Shown piece after piece: positions 36,379 through 45,022 of a DNA stretch of 64,000 nt. Origin of the DNA: Pelobacter propionicus DSM 2379 (GTDB lineage: Bacteria; Desulfobacterota; Desulfuromonadia; Geobacterales; Pseudopelobacteraceae); assembly GCF_000015045.1 (NCBI RefSeq), contig NC_008609.1:3833501-3897500 (forward strand), in the 5' to 3' direction. Positions within the stretch are counted from its first letter, which is position 1, and each line of letters starts with the position of its first letter. The position numbers and the translations under genes are program-made. Under the pieces are notes generated by a model that ran no database searches, was not told where the DNA came from, and worked only from the letters and a program-made list of their open reading frames with translations.

Positions 36379-36480
36379 TCTCATCTTTGCCTGACGGCAG
36401 GAATTAGCACCTGGCGCCATGACGGCCGGTTGCTGTGGTTTCACAGGGCCTTTCCCTCCACCACTCTTGATAAGCAAGGT
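36379..36480 (-). ncRNA. SAM-I (S-box) riboswitch
   Basis: Read on the minus strand, the core elements appear in order: CTTATCAAGAG, GGTGGAGGGA, GGCCCTGTGAAACC, CAGCAACC, GGTGCTAATTCC, then GATGAGAG. CTTATC and GATGAG form the closing P1 helix (one G-U pair). It lies upstream of metX and is followed by a terminator hairpin. High S-adenosylmethionine would be expected to reduce metX and ttcA expression. Confidence 0.96.
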
Positions 36481-36492
36481 TTATGGAGCATA

Positions 36493-36521
36493 ACAATACG
36501 GAAGAAGAGGATTATTGTCAA
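36493..36521 (-). promoter_or_regulatory. Sigma-70-type promoter of metX
   Basis: TTGACA (36521-36516) and TATTGT (36498-36493) are separated by 17 bases on the minus strand. The start would fall near 36486, just upstream of the SAM-I aptamer. Confidence 0.72.
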
Positions 36522-36643
36522 CGAAATATGCCGGCCACCCCACGCGAGACAGCCTGAAAAGCTCTGGAAAACAGGGGGGCCATCTGCTATAGTCCGCAGC
36601 TGTAATCACCCATGGAATCAAGCTGTTTACGAGGAGGTTCTTC

Positions 36644-37672
36644 ATGAAAAAACCGCTGATGCTGCTGACCCTGCTGATCCTGACGTTCTCCTACGGTTGC
36701 GCCCAGAATCATTTCAATGTGCCCGAGGAGAATTACGCCAGCAGGGTGCGGATACTGGGAGTGGCCCCCATTATCATCGATGAGGAATCTGACATACGGC
36801 ACCCCCAGAAGGAGCAGCTGATATCCCTGCTGGCCCAGTTCAACCGAGCAAGTGAGCGGCAGATGGTCGCCCGCTTGAAGGAAACCGGCAACTACTACAG
36901 CGTAGCCCTGCTGGAGGGGGACCCCAGCTCCATGCTGCCGAACATGCTCTTCCGCCGCGAGAGGCGCGACGATGCATCCATCCAGTACAACAAGTATTTC
37001 TGGAAGAGCGAAGAACTACGCCGTTATATCCGCGAAAATAAGCTGGATGCAGTCATGCTGATGGTTGTCAGCGGACTGGCCAAAAACGACAAGGTCTACT
37101 CCAACACCAGGCTCTCGTCATTGGCCGGCGACTACAACTACCTGATCATGTCCGCGCAGATCCTGGACGCCAACGGTACGGTACTCTGGGAGTACCCCAA
37201 CTTCCGCGGCCGCACCATCTCCCATGAGCCGATGATCGCCCTGCAGTACCCCGATTTCAGCGAAGCAGAGGCCAATGGCCTCGAAAAAGCCAACATCAAA
37301 TTCAAGACCATCGAGGGGATCAGGCGCAGGTTCAATGAAAAGCGGAAGGATTTCCTGCGCCGCGAAACCAGAGAGGGCGAGGTCTACGCCCGGCAGTTCG
37401 ATGACATGATTTCACTCCTCAAGTATGACCTGCCCAGAGACGAAAAAGGCGCGCCCTTGCCGGAAAAAGCCAAGCCGGCCGTGACGCCCCAGGCGCTACC
37501 GGCCACGACTCCGGCCGTTCCCGCGGCGAAGCCGGTGACGGTCCCTGCCCCAACAGCGGCAACGCCGGTTGCCCCTGCCCCGCGGACAACCGAACCCAAC
37601 GTCCCGTCGACAGCGGTGGACGATGCCGCCGCTCTGGAGGAGATCGTGCCGGCACCAGAGGAGAGCAAGTAG
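36644..37672 (+). CDS. Hypothetical lipoprotein with Pro/Ala-rich tail
   Basis: A 342-residue protein. A 19-residue lipoprotein signal (hydrophobic core then SYGC, acylated Cys19) is followed by a globular domain to about 255 (VRILGVAPIIIDEESDI; WKSEELRRYIRENKLDAVMLMVVSGL). A low-complexity Pro/Ala/Thr/Val-rich region runs from about 275 to 330, and the end is acidic. I do not recognise the family. GAGGAGG precedes the ATG. A TATAGT box at 36588-36593, with TGGAAA 17 bases upstream, may be its promoter. Monocistronic. The lipid anchor suggests an envelope function. Confidence 0.85.
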   Translation: MKKPLMLLTLLILTFSYGCAQNHFNVPEENYASRVRILGVAPIIIDEESDIRHPQKEQLISLLAQFNRASERQMVARLKETGNYYSVALLEGDPSSMLPNMLFRRERRDDASIQYNKYFWKSEELRRYIRENKLDAVMLMVVSGLAKNDKVYSNTRLSSLAGDYNYLIMSAQILDANGTVLWEYPNFRGRTISHEPMIALQYPDFSEAEANGLEKANIKFKTIEGIRRRFNEKRKDFLRRETREGEVYARQFDDMISLLKYDLPRDEKGAPLPEKAKPAVTPQALPATTPAVPAAKPVTVPAPTAATPVAPAPRTTEPNVPSTAVDDAAALEEIVPAPEESK

Positions 37673-37699
37673 AAGAGCGCCCTGCGGACAAGAACGAAA

Positions 37700-37739
37700 C
37701 ACAACGCCCCTCCGGATGAAACACCGGAGGGGCGTTGTG
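37700..37739. terminator. Bidirectional terminator between lipoprotein and cbiL
   Basis: A 16-bp perfect stem (CACAACGCCCCTCCGG and its complement) with an ATGAAACA loop, between two converging genes. T-tracts are weak, but the stem is very stable. Confidence 0.8.
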
Positions 37740-37760
37740 CGTTGCGGTTCTGGTGAAAAG

Positions 37761-38465
37761 CTACGGTTTCCTGATGATCATCAGCGACAGGTAGTCGGGG
37801 GTATGGGTGGCCATGGCATCGATGCCGGTCAGAATTTTCTGGCGGGCGCTGCCGACCCGTTCCACGAACAGCGCACTCTCCGAGCGTCCGGTCTCCTTCA
37901 GCAGCTTCAGAATATCGGCGTAGAGCGGCTTGACCTTCAGCAACACCACTGTTTCGAACTCCTGCAGCGCACTAGCTATCGCCTCGATACCGGCCGTGGC
38001 CGGAATGACCACGATCTTCTCCTCTGCCTCGGCCAGGGGCACTCCCGCCACGGCAGCGGCGGTATTGATGCTGGATATGCCCGGAACGATCTCCACCGGG
38101 AGTGCGGGGTAGCTCTCGCGGAAGATGCGCAGCAGGTAGATGAAGGTGGAGTAGAGCAGGGGGTCGCCGATGGTTATGAAGGCCACGTCCTTGCCCGCCT
38201 GAATCCGCTCGGCCATGAGTGCCGCAGCCTCCTGCCAGGCCGGGATCAGCCGCGATTTGTCCGACGTCATGGGGAACTGATGGATGATCAGTTCCTGGCG
38301 GGTCTCATCCACGAATTCCCGCACCGTTTCATGGGCCACGCTGGCGTCGCCGGGGTGCGATACCGGTGCCAGGATCACATCGGCCTGGCGCAGGATGCGC
38401 TCTGCCTTTCTCGTCAGGAGTTCCGGATCACCCGGACCGACTCCAACTGCAAAGAGTGTTGCCAT
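37761..38465 (-). CDS. cbiL: Precorrin-2 / cobalt-factor II C20-methyltransferase
   Basis: A 234-residue SAM-dependent tetrapyrrole methylase that methylates C20 in cobalamin synthesis. The N-terminal GVGPGDPELLTRKAERIL and the SAM-site segment ITIGDPLLYSTFIYLLR are typical, as is VEIVPGISSINTAAA. It begins in the TGATG overlap with the cbiE-cbiT fusion gene and is the last gene of this two-gene cluster. Other corrin-ring genes are not in the window. Confidence 0.93.
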   Translation of the reverse strand: MATLFAVGVGPGDPELLTRKAERILRQADVILAPVSHPGDASVAHETVREFVDETRQELIIHQFPMTSDKSRLIPAWQEAAALMAERIQAGKDVAFITIGDPLLYSTFIYLLRIFRESYPALPVEIVPGISSINTAAAVAGVPLAEAEEKIVVIPATAGIEAIASALQEFETVVLLKVKPLYADILKLLKETGRSESALFVERVGSARQKILTGIDAMATHTPDYLSLMIIRKP

Positions 38466-39685
38466 CAGTGTGTGCTCCCCTTGTGGGCTGTGATGATGTA
38501 GACCGGGTTCTGGGCTTCGAACAGCTTGAACTCGGTCAGCTTACGGGTTCTGGAGATGTTGACGCAACTGGCCGCCACGTCGTAGCCATGGTCCTCCAGG
38601 TATTCCACCGACTTGGCCAGGGTATCCAGGGTGACCGCGTTCAGCACGATCAATCCTTCCGGCTTGAGGCGCCTGTCCACCGCATCGATGATATCCTCAA
38701 GCTGCCCGCCTGCTCCGCCGATGAACACCCGGTCCGGATCGGGCAGTTCGTCCAGCCCTTCCGGGGCATAGGCCTCGATCAGCTTGACATTGCGGGCGCA
38801 GAATTTCTTCAGGTTCTCCTGGATATAGCCGACGCAGGCCGGGTTGCGCTCCAGGGCGAAGATACGGCCGTTGGGCATCAGGTTGGAGGCCTCGATGGAC
38901 ACGGAGCCGCTCCCCGCGCCGATGTCCCACATCACCAGGTCGTCCTGGATCTGCAGTTTGGCCAGGGTGACCGCCCGCACCTCCTGCTTGGTGATCAGCT
39001 TCTTGACGGTCTGGAACTCGTCGTCGGCGATGCCGATCAGCGGATACTGCACCAGGTTCGGTTCATAGGTCTTGATCAGGATCAGGATATTCAGGTCGGA
39101 GGCTTTAAGCTCCAGCAGGCCGCGCACGTCGGTGCGGGTGAATTTTTCACTGTCCAGCCCCAGGTCTTCGCACAGCCAAGCCTCATACCCTTCGGCGCCC
39201 CGCTCGATCATCTCCCGCGCGATGGCGGCGGGGGTGTTGACCTTGTCGGTCAGGACGCAGGCCTTCTCGGAAGCCACGATCTTGTCCACCGCCGCATGCA
39301 GCCCCCTGCCATGTGCCGATACGAAGATGGCGTCGTCCCAGGGCTCCTTGATGCGCGAAAAGGCATACTGCATGCTGGTGACGTTAGCGAAGATGGCAAT
39401 GCGCTCCTTGGGCAGGTTACGCAGCAGGAAGCGGGAGATACCGAAGAAGTTCGGGTCGCCGGAGGCCAGTATGACCACCCGTTTCTCCGTTTCCCTCAGG
39501 AACTCCAGCAGCTCGGAGAGCGGTCCCAAAACCATCTTGCTGCCGCCATAGGCGGGAAAGATGTCCAGGTGCCGCTGATGGCCGATCATGACCTCGGTCT
39601 TGTCGATAACCGCCAGTGCGGTGGAGCTGAACCCCTCCCACCCCTCGATGCCGGCGCCGACCAGATATATCTTGTGCTGTGCCAT
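38465..39685 (-). CDS. cbiET: Precorrin-6Y methyltransferase fusion (CbiE-CbiT, CobL-type)
   Basis: A 406-residue fusion. Residues 1 to about 205 are the CbiE C5-methyltransferase (IYLVGAGIEGWEG; ILASGDPNFFGISRFLLR). Residues about 215-400 are CbiT, the C15-methyltransferase and C12 decarboxylase (LVMWDIGAGSGSVSIEA; VFIGGAGGQLEDII). It is equivalent to CobL. It shares one base with cbiL (TGATG). The upstream region 39686-40040 shows no clear promoter. Confidence 0.94.
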   Translation of the reverse strand: MAQHKIYLVGAGIEGWEGFSSTALAVIDKTEVMIGHQRHLDIFPAYGGSKMVLGPLSELLEFLRETEKRVVILASGDPNFFGISRFLLRNLPKERIAIFANVTSMQYAFSRIKEPWDDAIFVSAHGRGLHAAVDKIVASEKACVLTDKVNTPAAIAREMIERGAEGYEAWLCEDLGLDSEKFTRTDVRGLLELKASDLNILILIKTYEPNLVQYPLIGIADDEFQTVKKLITKQEVRAVTLAKLQIQDDLVMWDIGAGSGSVSIEASNLMPNGRIFALERNPACVGYIQENLKKFCARNVKLIEAYAPEGLDELPDPDRVFIGGAGGQLEDIIDAVDRRLKPEGLIVLNAVTLDTLAKSVEYLEDHGYDVAASCVNISRTRKLTEFKLFEAQNPVYIITAHKGSTH

Positions 39686-40040
39686 GTAGTAGCCCCAGAT
39701 GGGTTAGTGAGTCAAACGCGGACACTATAGCATCTCACGGGGGAAAAATCACCGCAAGAATGGGCGGGCGTTTGGAAGTGTTGCTTTTTCAAAAGGTGTG
39801 CAGGGGGCACCAGAAGAGAATGCGACGTAAAATATTCACGGTCTGACCAGGCCCCTTGCCTTTTGTCCCGGGTCCTGGGGGTGGGGCCAGATAGTGAGCG
39901 TGAGATTCTTCAAGAGGAGATTAAGATGGCATGTGAGAATTGCGGAAGAGATCAGGGAGTCAGCGCATGGACTGGCAAAGTTATACGGCCCCCCGTACAA
40001 GACGGGGGGCCGTTACGATCACCACAAGATGTGAGCGTTT
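39686..40040. other. Intergenic remnant between cbiET and the second IS copy
   Basis: These 355 bases hold the upstream region of cbiET and, at the right, sequence that originally followed the rubrerythrin gene before IS insertion, including its terminator-like hairpin at 39985-40013. I see no convincing gene; a short frame beginning at 39926 is discussed under rejected items. Confidence 0.5.
39985..40013 (-). terminator. Former rubrerythrin terminator, now separated by the IS
   Basis: A 12-bp perfect stem ACGGCCCCCCGT/ACGGGGGGCCGT with a 5-base loop. Before insertion it would have been about 30 bases after the rubrerythrin stop codon; it is now about 1.7 kb away. The flanking T-tract is weak. 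Confidence 0.65.
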
Positions 40041-40044
40041 CTAG

Positions 40045-41721
40045 GAGTCTGTCGGGCTTGACCTCAGGGGCGCCCTCTTTTGTGGCCAAGCCGATTAAAA
40101 AAGTTCCGTATGTGTTCGTCTTCCCACCGGCAACCTGGTTAATTCAGCCCTTTCAGCGATGACTGCGGTTATTACAGGCTGATTTTCGCTATTTCTCATT
40201 CTATCCGGCCAAGACATGCAGCCGTTTGATGTTGTAGGCCATGCAGACGAGGTTCCATTCGCCTTTTACTGCTTCAAAGCCACGAAGAAGAAAGCTTCTG
40301 AATCCCATGACCGCCTTGATGATGCCGAAGACCGGTTCCGAGGTGACTTTTCGCTGGGCGTAGATCGCCTTGCCGGAAGGTGTCTTCAGGCGATGCTTCA
40401 TTCTGGCCACGGAATCGGCATCTTCGGGTAACGGCGGCGGTTCGGCAAAGCGCTCCATCAGTGGCACGTTGTGACTCTGCCGGTCTACGGCAATGTAGGG
40501 AGTTATCCCGTTCTCCTCACAGGCAGTTACATTGGTTTCGCTGAAGTAGCCACTGTCAGCTACCAGATCGGTTGCCTTGCCAAGCTTCTCAGGCAGCGCC
40601 GCCAGGTTCTCCAGGGTCGGTGTCAGCTCCTGTTTGTCATTGGGATTCTGGGTAACATGGGCCGAAACGATGAGCTTTGATGCTGTATCCACACCGGCCT
40701 GGGCGTTGTAAGTCTGCTCGAATCCGCCACCGGAGGTCGGCATGATCCGCGACTCTTCATCGGTCAGATTGACCTGATCTTTGGCAGTGGGGCCGGATTT
40801 GGGCGGTTTCGGCTCTTTCCCCTTGGCCTTCTTGCCCGTTGCCTGCTCCTTCTTGGCCCGTTCGGCGACTTTCTTCTCATAAGCGGCCTGTTCACGAGCA
40901 TGGCGCTCAGCGGCTCGTTTTTCGATCTCGACCTTGGCTGCGGCAATGGCGGAAAGACGCTTTTCCCGACGTTCCAGTTCTTCGGGGATGTTCATGCCGT
41001 CCGGAATATCGGCACGGTCCGCTGCCTCGGCCTTTTTGAGCAGTTCGCCAACCTCAGCCTTGATCTGCTCTTCAAGCTTGCAGGCATGCTCATAGCTCAG
41101 CGCCTTGTGCTTGGAGGCGTTCGCCTTGATTTTGCTGCCATCCAAACTAACGTTGCCCAGTTTCAGCACCTCCATCTGATGAGCGATCAGCAGAATCTGG
41201 GCAAACAGCTTGTTCAGTTGCGGCAGAAAACGCCGGCGGAAGGTGGCAATGGTATCGTGGTCAGGATGACTGTTTGCCGCTATGAACCGGAATGCCACGG
41301 AGTCGTAGGTGCTGCGCTCAAGCTTCCGGCTGGAGAATACGCCTGTCGCATAACCGTAAAACAACAATGCTACCAGCATCTCAGGGTTATAGGGCTGCGA
41401 GCCTCGGCCGGCATAGGTAGCTTTCAAAGAGCGCAGGTCGAGCTGTTCGACAATTTCGACCACAAACCGGGCCAAGTGCTTTTCTGGTAGCCAATCCTGC
41501 AGCGATGGCGGGAGCAGATAGGGTGTTTCCCGGTCAACTTCAATAAACTTTGATTTCATAGTCAACCCCGATACCTAACCAGTTGATATTACCGGACAAA
41601 TATACGGGATACACCAAGAAAACGCAAGCTAAAGCTGACGACTTATTCAATAAATACAGCAGGTTAACCAATTGAAAACGCCCTGGAGATGACGGCTGAA
41701 TGCGTTAAGCCCGACAGACTC
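40045..41721 (-). mobile_element. IS1182-family insertion sequence, copy 2 (1677 bp)
   Basis: The same length, inverted repeats (GAGTCTGTCGGGCTT and complement) and orientation as the copy at 7526-9202. It is flanked by CTAG at 40041-40044 and 41722-41725, a 4-bp target duplication. The right CTAG contains the stop codon of the rubrerythrin gene, which is therefore unaltered. The transposase genes of the two copies encode identical proteins. Confidence 0.95.
40201..41559 (-). CDS. IS1182-family transposase (copy 2)
   Basis: Identical in protein sequence to the transposase at 7682-9040: 452 residues from the ATG, with the DUF772 N-terminal domain, Lys/Glu/Ala-rich linker and DDE domain (VSLDGSKIKANASK, LVADSGYFSE). 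It lies downstream of rubrerythrin on the same strand, so readthrough from the rubrerythrin promoter could raise transposase expression, given that the original terminator has been displaced. Confidence 0.95.
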   Translation of the reverse strand: MKSKFIEVDRETPYLLPPSLQDWLPEKHLARFVVEIVEQLDLRSLKATYAGRGSQPYNPEMLVALLFYGYATGVFSSRKLERSTYDSVAFRFIAANSHPDHDTIATFRRRFLPQLNKLFAQILLIAHQMEVLKLGNVSLDGSKIKANASKHKALSYEHACKLEEQIKAEVGELLKKAEAADRADIPDGMNIPEELERREKRLSAIAAAKVEIEKRAAERHAREQAAYEKKVAERAKKEQATGKKAKGKEPKPPKSGPTAKDQVNLTDEESRIMPTSGGGFEQTYNAQAGVDTASKLIVSAHVTQNPNDKQELTPTLENLAALPEKLGKATDLVADSGYFSETNVTACEENGITPYIAVDRQSHNVPLMERFAEPPPLPEDADSVARMKHRLKTPSGKAIYAQRKVTSEPVFGIIKAVMGFRSFLLRGFEAVKGEWNLVCMAYNIKRLHVLAG

Positions 41722-42264
41722 CTAGAAATAGCGCTTGAGCAGGCCAGCGAAAACCTGTCCGTGACGGGCTTCGTCCTTGCACATTTCGTGGACGGTGTCG
41801 TGGATGGCGTCGTAGTTGAGTTGTTTTGCCCTGGTGGCCATGTCCTTCTTCCCCTTGCAGGCACCGTTTTCCGCCTCGACGCGCGCGGCAAGGTTGGCCT
41901 TCGTATCGGCCTTGACCACCTCACCCAGAAGTTCGCCAAACTTGGCGGCATGCTCAGCCTCTTCGAAGGCGATGCGCTTGTAGGCTTCAGCCACTTCAGG
42001 GTACCCTTCGCGATCAGCCTGACGGCTCATGGCCAGGTACATGCCGACTTCCGTGCATTCTCCCATGAAATGGGCCTTCAATCCTTCAACAAGCTCCGCA
42101 TCGATCCCCTGGGCCACGCCGATTCTATGCTCATCGGCCCAGCTTAAGGTTCCTGTTTCCCTCGCGGAAAACTTGTCGGCAGTAGCCTTACACTGGGGAC
42201 ATTCAGCGGGGGGAGCAGTGCCTTCAAAAACATAACCACATACAGTGCACACAAATTTCTTCAT
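41722..42264 (-). CDS. rbr: Rubrerythrin (N-terminal rubredoxin form)
   Basis: A 180-residue non-heme iron peroxidase. The N-terminal rubredoxin domain ([12 protein letters not shown]...CPQCKA, about 3-25) precedes a ferritin-like four-helix di-iron domain with the Glu/His ligands ([41 protein letters not shown]). It reduces hydrogen peroxide in anaerobes; the double-rubredoxin oxidoreductase at 29.6 kb is a possible electron donor. The start at 42264 has AAAGGAGG. An IS copy is inserted precisely at its stop codon without changing the protein. Confidence 0.95.
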   Translation of the reverse strand: MKKFVCTVCGYVFEGTAPPAECPQCKATADKFSARETGTLSWADEHRIGVAQGIDAELVEGLKAHFMGECTEVGMYLAMSRQADREGYPEVAEAYKRIAFEEAEHAAKFGELLGEVVKADTKANLAARVEAENGACKGKKDMATRAKQLNYDAIHDTVHEMCKDEARHGQVFAGLLKRYF

Positions 42265-42328
42265 GAATTCCTCCTTTGGGGGTGTTGTTTTATTTGCATC
42301 AGTGTTCGGGTTCGTTATCCGGCTCAAC

Positions 42329-42383
42329 AAAAGACAAAATCAATATTTTATGTCTTTTTACGCCCGTTTTTTCACCATGTCAA
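42329..42383 (-). promoter_or_regulatory. Rubrerythrin promoter with overlapping dyad operator
   Basis: On the minus strand TTGACA (42383-42378), a 17-base spacer and TAAAAA (42360-42355) form a good sigma-70 promoter. An imperfect dyad, AAAAGACAAAAT/ATTTTATGTCTTTT (42329-42358, two extra bases in one arm), covers the -10 to about +20, a position typical of a repressor site. It is unlike the PerR or Fur consensus as I know them. Confidence 0.65.
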
Positions 42384-42499
42384 CAGATAAATCGCCACCT
42401 GCCCAGCTCTCTTTCGGATGAGCATCCCCACAACAGCCTGCTGTGTCAGCTTCCACGGGCTGACGGGCCGGGAAACAAACTGTGAAACGCCAAAAAACG

Positions 42500-42542
42500 A
42501 AAACGCCATGAACCCTTGCTTGGCAAGGCTCCACGGCGTTTT
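42500..42542 (-). terminator. Terminator after typA
   Basis: AAAACGCC/GGCGTTTT outer stem with an inner CCTTGC/GCAAGG pairing, T-rich on the minus strand, 88 bases past the typA stop. The rest of 42384-42629 shows nothing else I recognise. Confidence 0.75.
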
Positions 42543-42629
42543 GTGCATCAGTTTCAAAATTCTTTATGGCGATCAGCGGAGAGGCCGGGGGAGGCGAAAC
42601 AGGCGGTCACCCCCCTCACCCCTCACCAT

Positions 42630-44435
42630 CTAACCCTTGGTGGCGCGCTTACGCTTGGTGGGGTCCAACTCCTTCTTGCGCAGGCGAATGGAGAGCGGCG
42701 TCACCTCCACCAGCTCGTCGTCGTCGATGAACTCCAGTGCCTGCTCCAGGGTCAGGAGGCGCGGCGGAGTCAGCTTGATGGCGTCGTCGGTTCCCGAGGC
42801 GCGCACGTTGGTCAGCTTCTTACCCTTGCAAGGGTTGACGTCCAGGTCGTTGTCCTTGCTGTGCTGGCCGATGATCATGCCGCCATAGACTTCTGTGGCG
42901 GCACCGATGAACAGGATGCCACGCGGTTGCAGGGCATCCAGGGAGTAGGCGGTGGTCTCGCCATGCTCCATGGCGATCAGAACGCCGTTCTTCCTGCCCG
43001 GGATGTCACCCTTGTAGGGAGCATACTCGTGGAAGGTGTGGGTCATGACCGCCGTGCCGCGGGTGTCGGTCAGAACTTCGCCGCGCAGCCCGATCAGGCC
43101 GCGGGCCGGGATGATGAACTCCATGCGCACCATCTCTCCCATGGGGGACATGGCGGCCAGCTCCCCCTTGCGCGGTCCCATCTTTTCGATGATGGCGCCC
43201 TGGAATTCGGAGGCCACATCCACCACCAGGTATTCCATAGGCTCGGTCTTGACGCCATCCTTGATGCGGGTAATAACCTCCGGCTTAGAGACCGCCAGCT
43301 CGAACCCCTCGCGCCGCATGTTCTCGATCAGGATGGAGAGGTGCAGTTCGCCGCGGCCGGAGACCTTGAAGGTGTCCGGGCTGTCGGTGTCCTCGACCCT
43401 GAGGGAGACGTTGGTGCGCAACTCCTTGGTAAGGCGCTCGCGGATGTTACGCGAGGTAACCCATTTCCCCTCGCGACCGGCAAAGGGGGAGGTGTTGACG
43501 ATGAAGTTCATGGCCAGTGTCGGCTCGTCGATGGAGACGTAGGGGACCGCGATGGGAGTTTCAGCCGAGGCCAGGGTCTCACCGATGCTGATCTCCTCGA
43601 AACCGGCCACAGTAACGATATCGCCGGTACCAGCCTCCTCGATCTCCACCTGCTTGAGCCCCTGGTAACCAAGAAGCTTGGTAATGCGGCCTTTCGTAAT
43701 CGAACCGTCGCGCTTGATCATGGCCACGGTCTCGCCGGATTTGACCTTGCCGTTGAAGATGCGGCCGGTGGCCATGCGGCCGATGTAGTCGTTGTAATCG
43801 ATGTTGGCGATCAGCATCTGGAAGGGTGCCGTTGCATCCCCCTTGGGGGGGCGTACGTTTGACTCGACAACGGCGAAGAGCGGCTCCATGCTGGTGGATT
43901 CGCTGGCCATGTCCAGCTTGGCATAGCCCACCTTGGCGCTGGTGTAGACCACCGGGAAGTCAAGCTGTTCGTCGGAGGCGTTCAGCTCGCAGAACAGGTC
44001 GAAGACCATGTTGAGCACCTCGTCAGGACGGGAACCGGGGCGGTCGATCTTGTTGATGACAACGATCGGCTTGAGCCCCAGGTCCAGCGATTTCTTCAGC
44101 ACGAAGCGGGTCTGGGGCATGGGACCGTCCAGGGCGTCCACCAGCAGCAGAACCGAATCCACCATCTTCAGCACGCGCTCCACCTCGCCGCCGAAATCGG
44201 CATGGCCGGGGGTGTCGACGATATTGATCTTGTAGCGGCCGTGGTGGATGGAGAGGCTCTTGGCCAGGATGGTGATGCCGCGCTCCTTCTCCAGGTCGTT
44301 GGAGTCCATGACCCGCTCGGTGATGGCCTCGTTTTCGCGGAAAACGCCGGCGTGACGCAGCATTGCATCCACCAGGGTAGTCTTGCCATGGTCGACGTGG
44401 GCGATGATGGCGATGTTTCTGATTCGTTCCTGCAT
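42630..44435 (-). CDS. typA: Ribosome-associated GTPase TypA/BipA
   Basis: A 601-residue translational GTPase related to EF-G, needed for ribosome assembly and stress growth. The G1 motif is HVDHGKTT near residue 13. The switch [10 protein letters not shown] and the NKID and SAK motifs follow. C-terminal EF-G-like domains include [20 protein letters not shown]. The ATG at 44435 is preceded by GAGGAG; an in-frame start eight codons upstream is less likely. Monocistronic. Confidence 0.97.
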   Translation of the reverse strand: MQERIRNIAIIAHVDHGKTTLVDAMLRHAGVFRENEAITERVMDSNDLEKERGITILAKSLSIHHGRYKINIVDTPGHADFGGEVERVLKMVDSVLLLVDALDGPMPQTRFVLKKSLDLGLKPIVVINKIDRPGSRPDEVLNMVFDLFCELNASDEQLDFPVVYTSAKVGYAKLDMASESTSMEPLFAVVESNVRPPKGDATAPFQMLIANIDYNDYIGRMATGRIFNGKVKSGETVAMIKRDGSITKGRITKLLGYQGLKQVEIEEAGTGDIVTVAGFEEISIGETLASAETPIAVPYVSIDEPTLAMNFIVNTSPFAGREGKWVTSRNIRERLTKELRTNVSLRVEDTDSPDTFKVSGRGELHLSILIENMRREGFELAVSKPEVITRIKDGVKTEPMEYLVVDVASEFQGAIIEKMGPRKGELAAMSPMGEMVRMEFIIPARGLIGLRGEVLTDTRGTAVMTHTFHEYAPYKGDIPGRKNGVLIAMEHGETTAYSLDALQPRGILFIGAATEVYGGMIIGQHSKDNDLDVNPCKGKKLTNVRASGTDDAIKLTPPRLLTLEQALEFIDDDELVEVTPLSIRLRKKELDPTKRKRATKG

Positions 44436-44465
44436 GGGTAAAACTCCTCGATCAGTCAAAATAAA

Positions 44466-44489
44466 ACGACGGGCATTACTGCCCGTCGT
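44466..44489 (-). terminator. Terminator after the CoA-binding protein gene
   Basis: A 10-bp perfect stem ACGACGGGCA/TGCCCGTCGT; on the minus strand it is followed by TTTTATTTT. It separates the proA operon from typA. Confidence 0.88.
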
Positions 44490-44572
44490 ACGGTATGCAA
44501 TATGTCAGCTTTTTCCAGATCTGGCAAGCGTTTATGCGCTACAAACCAAAAGCGTCCCCTTTTCCCGGAGAT

Positions 44573-44977
44573 TCAGTGCTCATGGTACCCCAGCACCACC
44601 AGCAGGCAGCTGCCGTCGGCGATGATATTGACACCCTTTTCCCGGCAGAGGGCCACGGCGGCGGGGTGTTCAGCCCCCGGCTGCATCCAGATGCTGGTGA
44701 TCCCTTTCTCGATGGCCAAAGGCACCAGCTTGGCCGTGACCGCGGGAGGGGTGATCATGGAGAGGCTCGTCACCTCTGGCGGCAGTTCGGCGATGGTGGC
44801 GACGCAGGCAACTCCCTCGATCTCATGCTCGTGAGGGTTGACGGGAATGGCCTTCCGGTCGTTCTGCTGGTAGCAGCGCAACACCTTGTTGCCGTACTTC
44901 TCGCGCCTGACAGAGGCGCCGGCAACCCCGAATGCGGGAGAGGCCAGGAAACGTTCGATCTGCTGGTCGATGGTCAT
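44573..44977 (-). CDS. CoA-binding (YccU-like) Rossmann protein
   Basis: A 134-residue single-domain protein of the CoA_binding_2 family. The Rossmann fold is seen from FGVAGASVRREKYGNKVLRCY, IPVNPHEHEIEG and IWMQPGAEHPAAVALCREKGVNIIADGSC. It is like the N-terminal domain of succinyl-CoA synthetase alpha chains; the exact role is unknown. It follows proA by 45 bases in the same direction. Confidence 0.87.
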   Translation of the reverse strand: MTIDQQIERFLASPAFGVAGASVRREKYGNKVLRCYQQNDRKAIPVNPHEHEIEGVACVATIAELPPEVTSLSMITPPAVTAKLVPLAIEKGITSIWMQPGAEHPAAVALCREKGVNIIADGSCLLVVLGYHEH

Positions 44978-45022
44978 GTAGTGCTCCTGAAAAGAGGTAT
45001 GCCGGATGCGCGAACCGGGAGG

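Noticed and set aside
39926-40041. Short frame starting MACENCGRDQG with a good ribosome site (AGAGGAG) and a CxxC motif
   Set aside because: It runs straight through the 12-bp terminator-like hairpin at 39985-40013 and would continue into the IS; before insertion it would have been only about 40 codons. More likely chance coding in a 3' region.
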